From: CAXBGS01 sp963975425
GTDB taxonomy: Bacteria > Planctomycetota > Planctomycetia > Pirellulales > Pirellulaceae
Length of the DNA: 64,000 nucleotides
Assembly (NCBI GenBank): GCA_963975425.1
Contig: CAXBGS010000001.1
Location: 1,302,001 to 1,366,000, forward strand
Direction of reading: 5' to 3'
The notes under the pieces were generated by a model. The model made no database searches and was not told where the DNA came from. It saw only the letters and a program-made list of their open reading frames with translations. This document shows positions 16,404 through 25,300 of the stretch, piece after piece. How positions within the stretch are numbered: position 1 is the stretch's first letter; the number at the start of each line of letters is the position of its first letter. The translations under genes were made by a program, and so were the position numbers.

Positions 16404-17885
16404 TCAATCAACAATTCCAACGTCGCTTAGATGTTTGAACTGATCTTTGCTGACGCACTTCTTTACATCGTCGTCTTCGTCGTAGTCACCGGTGGCGTCA
16501 GTCGCGCAGACCACAAAACCGGGAGCTAATTTCGAATTTATCGCGTCCAAGTCCGCGTTCAGCTGCTGGCAAGCCGCATGTAATGCATTTCTCAGTCCAT
16601 CCGCTGTGTAATAGTCTGAATTCAACTCTTCTTCGTAGTCACATCGCTGGAGCAACCGAACCGACGCCAGGTCGAGTGCAGTTCGATGTTCCCTATCTGG
16701 GGCGACTTCGATCCCGCTCCTCCAACAGTTGTAGCTAAGGTTCATTTTGTCCGTCATCAAACGACTAAGCGCTGATTCACAGAGATAATGGAAGTCGCTT
16801 GGGAATCCGATTGAGATGTCTTCACCGCAATACGTAATCCAAAGAAGGCTGAGAGGATCATCCTGTTTGTATTGCCGGATGATGTCTTTGAATGCGTCAA
16901 CAAGTGCTTCCTGGAAACCAAGAGATGCGGACGCGACATCTTCTCCTCGAGGTCGAACGAACCACGGGCTTGAGAAAAAGACTCCGTCTTCTCTCAGATC
17001 CTGACGTAGAACATGATCCAGTAAACCGCTTTCGTCGTATTTGTACTCATACCAGACGAGCGACGAATCCACAGACCAAGTTCCATCTCTATGCTCAGGG
17101 CTTCGTTTGATCGAATACGTCAGTTTGTTGTCGACCTGGACATGCTCGGTGAGCGTGTAATACCCCTTAAGAATCTGATGGCTGGACCTCGCGACTCCAT
17201 TCTCGTCCAGTTCGTAGCGAGTCAGCATGACACCTTCGTAATGGTTCCAGTGCAGTTCGTCGATCCAACCATCGCCGTAGACCAAGAGTGTCCCATCAAG
17301 CGTTCGCAGTACAGATTGGTGATCAAATCCATGTTCGAGCAAATCGTCCTCTAAACTGCCTTCATCTAACCAGTTTCGTTTTACAAACCGCCAAGGTTCC
17401 TGGTCCCGGTCCAGTTCCGCGAACAGCGGCTCCGGCGATATCATCCGAGTCTTGCTGAATCGACGCTCGGTAACAGCGCCCTTTGCTGAAGCGGACACTT
17501 TCTTCCAGTTTTTCGCATAATGCTCCCGCAAGTCGTGAAGTTCAGTTAGCAGTCGTTGGTCCAATTCGCGAACCGGCGGAATAACGAGGTCCGACGGAGC
17601 TTTCGGTGGTCGAAGCCTACGTCCCTCGCGGCGCTCATTCTCCAAGCGAACAGCGAGGTCGATGGACCAACTCGGTTCGCTGCATTCCGGGCAACATTCA
17701 GGTACAGATTCAGCAGTTACTCGGTAGCCGCAGGCACACACGAAAAGGTCAAAGCTTTCCGACACGGTATTCCCCCGAGAGCCTAAATGATCAAGACGAC
17801 AATTAGCAGAAACGATGAGTTCGTCCGATATCATAACGAGTCGCAGGCCGTTCCGGCGTCTTGTATATAGCCAGCGAATTTTCAT
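16404..17885 (-). CDS. Uncharacterised 493-residue protein with N-terminal zinc-ribbon-like cysteines
   Basis: Starts at ATG 17885. Residues ~48–70 hold CACGYRV and ECCPECS, a CxC…CCxxC arrangement suggesting a rubredoxin/zinc-ribbon knuckle. After it comes a basic, charged stretch (NERREGRRLRPPKAP). The central part (~150–310) is rich in Trp, Tyr and Asp and reads as beta strands (TLLVYGDGWIDELHWNHYEG, LVWYEYKYDESG). The C-terminal third is helical with an acidic end (DATGDYDEDDDVKKC). No transmembrane segment or signal peptide. I do not recognise the family. It is convergent with the patatin gene and inside the island, so its link to the defence-like operon is only positional. Confidence 0.7.
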   Translation of the reverse strand: MKIRWLYTRRRNGLRLVMISDELIVSANCRLDHLGSRGNTVSESFDLFVCACGYRVTAESVPECCPECSEPSWSIDLAVRLENERREGRRLRPPKAPSDLVIPPVRELDQRLLTELHDLREHYAKNWKKVSASAKGAVTERRFSKTRMISPEPLFAELDRDQEPWRFVKRNWLDEGSLEDDLLEHGFDHQSVLRTLDGTLLVYGDGWIDELHWNHYEGVMLTRYELDENGVARSSHQILKGYYTLTEHVQVDNKLTYSIKRSPEHRDGTWSVDSSLVWYEYKYDESGLLDHVLRQDLREDGVFFSSPWFVRPRGEDVASASLGFQEALVDAFKDIIRQYKQDDPLSLLWITYCGEDISIGFPSDFHYLCESALSRLMTDKMNLSYNCWRSGIEVAPDREHRTALDLASVRLLQRCDYEEELNSDYYTADGLRNALHAACQQLNADLDAINSKLAPGFVVCATDATGDYDEDDDVKKCVSKDQFKHLSDVGIVD

Positions 17886-17925
17886 CTGCGTTCCTGGCTA
17901 TACCTAGGAGATCAATGCCGCCGAG

Positions 17926-18390
17926 CTAGCTGCCGACCGGAATCGCTCGTTTGTGGATGATGCTCATGCTGGTGATCACAGGTTCCTTTTCCGGTACGAG
18001 CAAGGCTGTTGCTTGGTCGGCTTCGGCTATGAAAACGACGCGTTGCACAGCCAGTTTCTGGTAGCCTTCACGTAGCCCTCGTCCGCGTATCGTTATCACA
18101 TGCTCCGTAAACTCTAGCGTGATGCCTTCGCGCCGTCTGCTTGGTCCGATTTCGACATGGGTTAGGTTCTTCTGAGTCGCCCAGAATGAGCCACCGCACT
18201 GTCCGGGAAAACGCGAGCACCTCCGATGCTTCTCGACGGCCACGCAACGGTCTGCTCCGAAAGGGGCGGCAGGATGTACTGCGCGGTCGATCACAACAAA
18301 TTTCTTCGACCAGGTGGCGGTTCGGTCAGGCGTGTTGCGAGCCAGTGGTAGTAACAACCACGGGAAAGACACAACAAACGTTCTTTCCAA
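17926..18390 (-). CDS. Conserved hypothetical protein, N-terminus uncertain
   Basis: The C-terminal ~75 residues look genuine: HVEIGPSRRREGITLEF, then EHVITIRGRGLREGYQKL, then QRVVFIAEADQ. The pattern h-x-F-x-x-H-x-I-x-I-R-G-R-x-L-x-x-x-Y is one I associate with small planctomycete hypothetical proteins; I could not check this. Residues before about 80 (WLLLPLARNTPDRTATW and following) have no recognisable pattern. The true gene may start further downstream or be a fragment joined to unrelated sequence. It is 40 bp upstream of the start of the 493-residue unknown gene on the same strand. No function can be assigned. Confidence 0.4.
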   Translation of the reverse strand: MERTFVVSFPWLLLPLARNTPDRTATWSKKFVVIDRAVHPAAPFGADRCVAVEKHRRCSRFPGQCGGSFWATQKNLTHVEIGPSRRREGITLEFTEHVITIRGRGLREGYQKLAVQRVVFIAEADQATALLVPEKEPVITSMSIIHKRAIPVGS

Positions 18391-18421
18391 AGCTCCACCT
18401 CATTTCTTGAGGACTTTAGCG

Positions 18422-19209
18422 ATGAAGATGCGAACAATGACAGCCTTGGTCGTGATGACACTGACAATGGTCGCCATGGCCTCCATGGCTTCCGCCCAGA
18501 CCATCATTCGAGATAGCGGCAACGGCACGGGCAACGCCATCAACGCCGGCGGCGGATTCGGTTCCACGGAAATCCGCAACAGCGCCACTTGGCGAAAACA
18601 ACACGATTAACGTTCAGCCAAACTATCGCCATGCCGTGACGCCACAAAGACATTACCGTTCGGTGACGGTTCTCCGCACAGACCTTCATCCGGAACAGCG
18701 GCAATGGAACCGTCAACACCATCAACCTCGGTGGTGGTGGATTCAGTGGCGGTGGGTTCGGTCGAACAGAAATCCACAACAGCGGCAACGGCACTCGTAA
18801 CACGATCAATGTGGGTGGAGGATTCCGTCAACCGCTGCCTCAGCACCGCAGCGGATTCCAGTCGTCTCACTTCGGCGGCGGTTCCTACCATCAAGAGAGC
18901 TGGTTCTCTGGCCCGGCAACCACTCAGGCCTGCTCGCACTCGGTCCGATCTAGCGGCTACGCCCAGCGATCGGCTGTCGGACAGCCGCTGTTTCAATCTC
19001 GTCGTCAAAGTTCACCCCGACTTTCGCTCGCAGGTCTTCCGCCGATCAACGTCAACGTGGTCAAGAACAGCGGAAACGGAACCGGCAACACGATCAACCT
19101 TCCGGGCGGCGGTGGCGGAAGCCAAAGTGGTTTGAATTTGAACCTGATCTCCGGCAGTGCCAACGGCAATGGCAATTCGATCAACCTCGGTCACGGTTTT
19201 TCCCCCTAG
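18422..19209 (+). pseudogene. Secreted Gly/Asn-repeat protein gene, frameshifted
   Basis: From ATG 18422 the frame encodes a signal peptide (VVMTLTMVAMASMASAQ) followed at once by IIRDSGNGTGNAIN. It stops at 18608–18610. Dropping one base in CCACTTGG (~18587–18590) restores NNTINVQPNY in the next frame. A third frame from ~18667 continues with SAQTFIRNSGNGTVNTIN, IHNSGNGTRNTIN, VVKNSGNGTGNTIN and LISGSANGNGNSIN up to TAG at 19207–19209. So there are five copies of an ~11-residue unit (NSGNGTxNTIN) spread over at least three frames. The second SAQT suggests a partial duplication of a gene start. Repeats of this regularity recall solenoid or curlin-like surface proteins, but assignment is uncertain. 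Treated as disrupted. Confidence 0.6.
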
Positions 19210-19247
19210 TTCGCTTGCCGAACAACGTTGCACCAAACATCGCTAAG

Positions 19248-19281
19248 AAGGCCACTCACCAAAGCATTGGAGAGTGGCCTT
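19248..19281 (+). terminator. Hairpin after the repeat-protein gene
   Basis: AAGGCCACTC (19248–19257) pairs perfectly with GAGTGGCCTT (19272–19281) across a 14-nt loop. The T-run after it is poor (TCGCTGTTT). It lies 39 bp past the stop of the repeat protein; possible transcription terminator. Confidence 0.5.
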
Positions 19282-19299
19282 TCGCTGTTTCTCGAAGAG

Positions 19300-19761
19300 A
19301 TGCATCCGGACGATGTGGCTGGGGCTCGAATCGATGGGGAGTTTAGTCGCCGATTCCCAAGTGTTTTCGGTCTTGTTTGCAATAGCGGAATTAGGTTTGC
19401 AGACTGCTGCTGGCATCGTTGGATGCTTTCGTCCTCGATTATTTCGAGCTCGGTCTGGATCGTTCCAGAGCAAGATTCCAAAAATGCGTTGTCATCGCAA
19501 TTGTTGGCTCGATTCGATGCTTTGCTTCATCGACGCTCCACGAAGCATTTGACGAAAAGATTTCCCGGCATACTGACCATCACGGTCGCTATGGTGGACC
19601 ACGCTTTGGCTTGGCGTGCGTGTTTGGAGCCTCCGAACCGCTTCTTCGGTTTCATTTGCCGCACCTTTTTTCAACAAAACTTCCGTTTCGACAACGGGTT
19701 CAACAGGTGTCCGACCTCTTGTCTTAATACAGGTAGGCGTACATTCCGCCTCTTTGGACAT
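19300..19761 (-). pseudogene. IS3-family transposase remnant, degraded
   Basis: Reading leftwards, one frame gives SQSVVHHSDRDGQYAGKSFR, the second-Asp region of an IS3 rve domain. After a frame change near 19490–19510, the next frame gives NCDDNAFLESCSGTIQTEL, which carries the catalytic Glu region (intact relatives read GNCYDNAFMESCFGTIK). It continues with EIIEDESIQRCQQQSANLI. The N-terminal half is missing and the end is eroded. It differs from the remnant at 7660–8151, so it comes from a separate insertion. A long plus-strand open frame over this stretch (19228–19908) is its antisense shadow. Confidence 0.7.
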
Positions 19762-19804
19762 TTACTCCAAAGACTCAAACCTTCCCTTTCAGTAAGGACA
19801 ATCC

Positions 19805-20392
19805 ATGAAAAACCGTTATGCCACGTACGCGCTACTACTGCTTTTTGCAGCCGTCACCTTTTCGTCAACCGCGCAGGCACAGCGGCGGCGTCAGGCAGCG
19901 CCAGGTAAAGAGCCACCGCATCCACCGAAGGTCGGTGACGTTGCGCCGGATTTTGAGCTGATGGATCTGAAAGGAGAGAAGGTCTCTCTGACGGAACTGA
20001 CGAAGAAGTCGCCCGTCGTCATGCTCGTTCTTCGCGGGTGGTCCGGAAAACAGTGTCCAATTTGTAGCCGCCAAGTTGGCGAATTCTTGAGTAAGAGCAC
20101 AGAGCTGTCCGAAGCCCAAGTGGTAATGATTTATCCAGGAGAGGCGGACCAGCTTGATGAGTATGCAAAGCAATTTATCGGGAGCAAGTCATTTCCGGAC
20201 AACTACCATTTCGTCCTCGATCCGGACTTTAAATTCACCAATGCATGGGGGCTTCGCTGGGAAGCTCCTCGTGAGACAGCCTATCCGTCCACCTTCGTGG
20301 TCGACCAAGAACAGAAGCTCGTTTTTGGTAAAACGGTGGTCTCGCATGGGGATCGTGTCGACGTGGCTACCGTGGTGTCCGAATTGCCTTAG
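19805..20392 (+). CDS. Exported redoxin / peroxiredoxin-like protein (AhpC/TSA fold)
   Basis: A 195-residue protein with a signal peptide (YALLLLFAAVTFSSTAQA) and a short basic Pro-rich stretch. A thioredoxin-fold AhpC/TSA-type domain then begins at VGDVAPDFELMDLKGEKVSL. The active-site segment RGWSGKQCPICSRQ holds C84 and C87 as a CxxC pair, so it is closer to thiol–disulfide redoxins than to one-Cys peroxiredoxins. Later marks are LDPDFKFTNAWGLRW and the cis-Pro-like YPSTFVVD. Predicted to act outside the cytoplasmic membrane in thiol redox or peroxide removal. It has its own promoter region and no operon partner; the preceding ORF-like sequence is IS debris. Intact, unlike its neighbours. 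Confidence 0.9.
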   Translation: MKNRYATYALLLLFAAVTFSSTAQAQRRRQAAPGKEPPHPPKVGDVAPDFELMDLKGEKVSLTELTKKSPVVMLVLRGWSGKQCPICSRQVGEFLSKSTELSEAQVVMIYPGEADQLDEYAKQFIGSKSFPDNYHFVLDPDFKFTNAWGLRWEAPRETAYPSTFVVDQEQKLVFGKTVVSHGDRVDVATVVSELP

Positions 20393-20581
20393 ACTTCCTG
20401 CGTCTCGGACACCGCTCGGGTAAGGATTGCGATGGGTCGGTTTGTATCGTAGTTCGACCGATACGACATTGTGGTTGGCTATGTATGCGTGTTCAAGAAA
20501 AATGACACGGCCGCTTGAAATCGCAGGATCGAGGTACTGTTGTGATGTTCACTCGACATTGATTGGCCGAACAGGAAACAG

Positions 20582-21130
20582 TTGCGGGAATCAAAATTCG
20601 AGTCGCGTGTGCAACCGGATGTTCTGATTGCGGAGTCCATCAGTGCGCAGTCCGACGATGACGACGGCGGCTTCGCCGTTCGAGATGGCGACGCCGGTTA
20701 CATCGACTCCGCGTTTTTTTTGGCAACCAAGTACGGCTGCGGTTCGACGCAGCGTACGATTCTAATCGTCCCAACCGCGCGGAATTCTTTTACGCCCGTG
20801 CTCAGCCCTCGGGTCCAGGACTTCCTCGTTCTGAAGTCGCGGTCGACGATCAGCTGTGGTCGCTGTACACCGAATACAAGAAGAGCGAAATGCTCTCTCT
20901 GTTTGTCGAACTAGGTGTCGTCGCGTTGGACCCGATCGTCAACGAGAACACGGCGGGACTTGGTGACATGAACGTCGGCTGCAAAGTCTGTTTACTCGAA
21001 ACGAATGACTTTCTGGCCACGGCACAGCTACGCGTCTACGAGCAAACATCGTTTGGCCGGAGACGATGGCTGGAGGAAGAACAGTGCCGACGTACAACGC
21101 GAGAACCAGGCCGCGGCAATGCGATGAGTT
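20582..21130 (+). pseudogene. Decayed planctomycete exported-protein gene (outer-membrane-type), frameshift in poly-T
   Basis: Two frames together make one recognisable protein. The first ends with GGFAVRDGDAGYIDSA at ~20710. After a run of eight T (20714–20721) the second continues FFGNQVRLRFDAAYDSNRPN, then RAEFFYARAQPSGPGLPRSE, then VNENTAGLGDMNVGCKVCLL, as far as LRVYEQTSFG. Beyond that similarity fades into charged filler (EEEQCRRTTREPGRG). I associate this pattern (…RFDAAYD-x-NRP-x-RAEFFYA…) with a planctomycete family of exported putative outer-membrane proteins. The start and the C-terminal part are missing. A 9-T run would keep the frame, so a sequencing or slippage event cannot be excluded, but the missing ends argue for a real pseudogene next to the tRNA. 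Confidence 0.6.
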
Positions 21131-21170
21131 TCGAAAACGAGTCGTTTTCAACACCCCGGAAAACACAGAC

Positions 21171-21186
21171 AAAAAGTAGGGCTGGC
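21171..21186. repeat. Right direct repeat at the tRNA 3' end (candidate attR)
   Basis: AAAAAGTAGGGCTGGC, identical to 7396–7411. Positions 21177–21186 are the 3' end of the tRNA gene (discriminator base and acceptor strand), so the tRNA stays intact at this end. This matches an island integrated on the downstream side of the tRNA. Confidence 0.65.
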
Positions 21187-21250
21187 AGGACTTGAACCCG
21201 CGACCTAGGGATTATGAGTCCCCAGCTCTAACCAACTGAGCTACAGCCCC
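21177..21250 (-). tRNA. tRNA with CAT anticodon (elongator Met, or Ile2)
   Basis: A 74-nt gene read on the minus strand. The 7-bp acceptor stem is GGGGCTG with CAGCCCT (one G-T pair) and the discriminator base is A. The D-arm is GCTC…GAGC around AGTTGGTTA. The anticodon loop is CTCATAA, with the CAT anticodon at 21214–21216. The T-arm is GCGGG-TTCAAGT-CCTGC. CCA is not encoded. With CAT the gene could be elongator tRNA-Met or the tRNA-Ile whose anticodon C is modified to lysidine; sequence by eye does not decide. It lacks the initiator-type acceptor mismatch. Its 3' end points into the island and forms one copy of the flanking 16-bp repeat. Confidence 0.93.
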
Positions 21251-21425
21251 CACACGTTTTTCGGATGCTTGTTGCAACCGGGGTGAAACCCGTGCGAATT
21301 TGAGCATCGAAACGGCTTGCGTGACGCGATAAGGCCACGCCAAGCATTGGCGATGACCCGAGTATTCTATCGAAAAGACACCAAACGTCGAAGCCGTCCA
21401 AGTCAGAAAAGCCGTCACTCGAATA

Positions 21426-21461
21426 CCGCTCCGCAACGTACTGCCGCTCCGCAACGTACTG
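21426..21461. repeat. 18-bp perfect tandem duplication
   Basis: CCGCTCCGCAACGTACTG occurs twice back to back in the 402-bp gene-free stretch between the tRNA and the first MNPY protein. A third partial echo (CGCAGTAC) follows. No further structure was seen in this gap. Confidence 0.9.
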
Positions 21462-21652
21462 GTTGTGTACGCAGTACAAAAACAAGAGGCAGGTTCTAAT
21501 ACTTCGGCTCGCCGAACGGCCCTTCACAGCGCCCGAATCAAAAGACTGTTTTTCGCGTGATTCTTGCCGAAATGAGATTTCCTTGGGAGGACGTTTTCGG
21601 GTTTGCGAGGTGGATTTGGGCGGTGCGCCGCCCTCAGCGATATTATGTAGGC

Positions 21653-22099
21653 ATGAACCCTTACAATCCTCCCCGTCGCTTGGTTGAGAGATCGACGGAC
21701 GGTCCACAGCATTGCTCGGCGGTACGAACATCGACAGCGGCGCCACACTGGCTGTCGTGCGTTGCCCGCTTGGCGTTCTGCTATCCGTGCCTGTTGATCG
21801 GTGCGTTTTATGGAACTTGGGGTTTGGCTTGGTTGGTCTTGGGGCATCGACCGCGTCCCTCACTGGATGATCCGACGGAGATCGCCCACGTCGTCTCCAT
21901 CATTTATTTCATCACCGGTGGGCTGTTGGTTACGTTTCCGGGCGTGGGAATTCTCGGAGTGGTTGCTTATCTGTTAGCGCCGGCAACATCGCCAGCGCGT
22001 CGAGTCACCAGATCGGTCACAATGATCGTGTGGTATGCGGCCACGATCATGTTCTTGCGATGGGACCCGTTGGTCGTGAGCAAGTGGTTCTTGGACTAA
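21653..22099 (+). CDS. Small multi-pass membrane protein (MNPYNPP start)
   Basis: A 148-residue protein starting at ATG 21653 with MNPYNPPRR, a Pro-rich opening common in short planctomycete membrane proteins. Hydrophobic segments lie at about residues 37–60 (LAFCYPCLLIGAFYGTWGLAWL), 78–108 (VSIIYFITGGLLVTFPGVGI, with continuation) and 118–136 (VTMIVWYAATIMFL). No domain recognised and no function can be named. A second, smaller protein with the same type of start follows after 14 bp, suggesting a two-gene operon of paralogues. Confidence 0.75.
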   Translation: MNPYNPPRRLVERSTDGPQHCSAVRTSTAAPHWLSCVARLAFCYPCLLIGAFYGTWGLAWLVLGHRPRPSLDDPTEIAHVVSIIYFITGGLLVTFPGVGILGVVAYLLAPATSPARRVTRSVTMIVWYAATIMFLRWDPLVVSKWFLD

Positions 22100-22113
22100 G
22101 AAGGCGACTGGCC

Positions 22114-22329
22114 ATGATGACGAATCCCTATCAGCCGCCGAAGATTCCGGATGAGACTTCGGCGCACCGCATCGGGCCCTTACCGTACCGACGTTTTCTT
22201 GCGGCTGCCGTTTTGCTGTTCGTAATGGGACTGGCCAGTTGGACGCAAGGGATGACAACGGTAACGGCGTTTTTGTTCGGACTCGCTGCGGTCGCGATCG
22301 TGATTGATGTTTGGCAGGCCGCCGCGTAG
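22114..22329 (+). CDS. Small membrane protein (MTNPYQPP start)
   Basis: A 71-residue protein; the ATG at 22114 (or 22117) has AAGAAGG upstream. The N-terminus (MMTNPYQPPKIPDE) mirrors its neighbour's MNPYNPP. Two hydrophobic helices are predicted, about residues 27–42 (RFLAAAVLLFVMGLAS) and 47–66 (TTVTAFLFGLAAVAIVIDVW). It could be a shortened duplicate of the preceding gene. Function unknown. Confidence 0.7.
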   Translation: MMTNPYQPPKIPDETSAHRIGPLPYRRFLAAAVLLFVMGLASWTQGMTTVTAFLFGLAAVAIVIDVWQAAA

Positions 22330-22365
22330 TAAGATCGGTGATTCTGTGATCCGATTCTTGTATGC

Positions 22366-25300
22366 ATGGGTGACGCGATGTCGAGCTTTAGAAGACGTGT
22401 CGGTTGGATGCTATGTTTGCTGGTGGGGTTCGCCCGGCTTGGGGTCGCGCAAGAATCCGATTTCGTATCACTCTTCGATGGCGAGACACTGAAGGATTGG
22501 GATGGTGACCCGCAGTTTTGGCGAGTCGATGACGGCGTGATCGTGGGCGAGACGACTGCCGATCATCCCGCCACGCAAAACACGTTCTTGATCTATCGCG
22601 GCGGAGAGTTCGCTGATTTTGAGTTGCGGTTTTCTTATCGCGTCGATGGATATAACTCGGGCGTACAGTACCGCAGCGTTGATCGTGGCAATTGGAGCGT
22701 TGCCGGTTATCAGTGCGACTTTGAGGATCGATGGCACCGACCCAAAGGAGACCCTGATGCCGCTGTAACGGATGATTTTTCCGGAATGTTGTTTGACGAA
22801 CAGGGGCGATCATTCTTAGGCCATCGCGGCGAGTTCGTCATCGCGCGGGCCCACCCGATGGATGCTAAGAAATCGCTCATCGAAAACGTTGCTTCCGTCG
22901 GTGACGCCCGTGAGCTGGAGTCCCACATTCGTCGCGACGATTGGAATGAACTAATCGTCATTGCACGCGGATTCCAGTTCACTCACATCATCAATGGCCA
23001 TGTAATGGCGGTCGGGATCGACGAAGACGAATCGAAACGCAAAGCCTCTGGCATCTTCGCATTTCAGCTGCATCGCGGTCCGCCGATGAAGATTCAGTTG
23101 AAAGACATTCGTGTTCGTTCACTTGGCGCTTCTTTAAAAGAGACAACAAAGGTCGACCCGCGGTCGTACCAACAATTCGCGCTGCGTCACGCTGGCAATC
23201 CGGCGAACGGAAAACAACTGTTTGCCGATGCGGATCGGACCAAGTGCGTGGTTTGCCACAAGGTCGCGGGGCAGGGTGGTGATGTGGGTGTCGATCTGTC
23301 GGCCATCGGCAGCAAGTTTGATCGTCCGCACTTGATCGAATCGTTACTCGAGCCGTCCCGTCAAATCGTCGAAGGGTATCGCACCGCCAACGTTCTCTTA
23401 AACGATGGAAACGTCATCAGCGGAATCGTCAAAAAGCAAACCGAAGGAACGATCGAGTTGGCCGACGCAAGCGGCAGGATGCACCGTGTCTTGCGAGATG
23501 AAATCGATGGATTGACCCAGAGCGATGTCTCGATTATGCCGACCGGGCTAGCCAACGAGTTGTCGATCCATGAATTCACGGACCTGATTGCCTACCTCGA
23601 GACTTTGCGTGGAAACGGAAAGCGAAAGCCGGGTGGAACGGTTTCCGGCCCCATCGAATTGCCTGATGAGTTTGAGGTGCAAACCGTCGTGACAGGAATC
23701 GATGGCGCGACGGCTCTAGATGTCTTGCCCGATGGCCGCGTCTTGGTCTGTGAACAGACCGGATGTGTTCGTGTGATCGAGAACGGCAAATTGATCGACG
23801 AGCCCGTCGTGACATTGCCGGTGGATTCGCATTGGGAACGAGGGGTGATCGGTGTGACCCACGATCCTGGATTTCCAACCAGACCCTTTGTCTATGTGTG
23901 TTGGGTGGGCAGGCAACCGTACCCGCATCATCGGATCAGCCGCTTTAGGATGGAAGGGAATGTCGCCGTGCCAGCCAGCGAAAAGGTGTTGTTGGTGGGC
24001 GACGATCAAACCAAGCTTGGAGGCAAGGTTCCGGCGGGGCATCAAGGCGGTGCGTTGCACTTCGGCAACGACGCGAAATTGTATGTCGGCATCGGTGAAC
24101 AGACCGCCGGCGAACCCTCGCAACGTCTCGACACGTTGCAGGGAAAAATTCTACGTATCAACGCCGATGGGTCGATTCCCGCCGACAATCCGTTCGTGAA
24201 CCAAACCAAAGGAAAATACCAATCGATCTGGGCACGTGGCGCACGAAACCCGTTTACCTTTGCCATTCGAAATTCTGATGGCTTGATGTTGATCAACGAC
24301 GTCGGCGGTGAGCAGGAGGAGATTAATGTCGGGCGCGCCGGTGCGAACTATGGTTGGCCCACCGTCGAGCATGGTGATTTGCCAGAGTATCGAAAGCCAG
24401 ATTTTGACGGGCCGATTCACTGGTACAAACAGGCGTCCATCAACGGCGGCGATTTCTGTTCGCAGGATTCGGCATGGCCCCAGCCATGGCGCGGCCGATA
24501 CTTTTTTGCAGACTACGTCAATGGCTGGATCCACACGTTGAATCCGGATGATGCGAGCGATGTCACTACATTCGCCAACGGCATCCGTAGACCTGTCGAC
24601 TTGCGGTTTGCGCCGGACGGAACGCTATACGTTTTGCTGCGAAATGCCTGGGTGATCGACGACAAGTTTCAAGGTGGCACAGGATCCTTGCTCCGCATCC
24701 GACCTCGCAAATCGCCGCCGTCGCCGTCTGAGCGGATTGAGGTCGCGGTAACGAGCAACAGGCCATCGGCTGCGGCGCGTCCGGGTGAATTGTATCGAGA
24801 GTACGCGATCCACAATGGCGGAAATTTTGATTGGCGCGTCACCGATCCGCGAGCCAGTGCCGAAGGCGCAAAGAAGTTTCTGCCCAACCCTGTGCTTCGT
24901 TTGCGCGTGGACGATTTGCGACATGCCGTGCGAGCCGAAGCGGTGCTCGATCGATGGGGTGGCCATGCAGGCACGAAGCATAAATTGATTCGGTTCAATG
25001 GCCAGGAACCGATTCGATTGCCGGAACTGACCACAACACCGTCTGGTTCAATTCCCGAACGTTTCTATTCACAAGACAATCCGATCGTCAACGTGCCTCT
25101 TGAAGACTTGCGCGAGGGTGAGAACATCATCGAAGGGATGATCGGTCCGGAGAACGAAATCGATTGGGGGCAGTGGGGGCTCTATTCGTTGATCTTACGC
25201 GTCTATTACGACCCTGCCGTTAAGAAGCACGCGGCTGGAAAGATTGTTTCACCCCGTCCCGGCGATAGCTTGCCGGAGAACCCGACGATTCAATTCAAGT

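Noticed and set aside
19228..19908. 226-codon plus-strand open frame
   Set aside because: It runs antisense to the IS3 remnant and overlaps the redoxin start; the protein has no family pattern.
7396..21186. Integrase or recombinase gene inside the island
   Set aside because: Only IS3-type DDE remnants were found; no tyrosine or serine recombinase motif was recognised in any frame.
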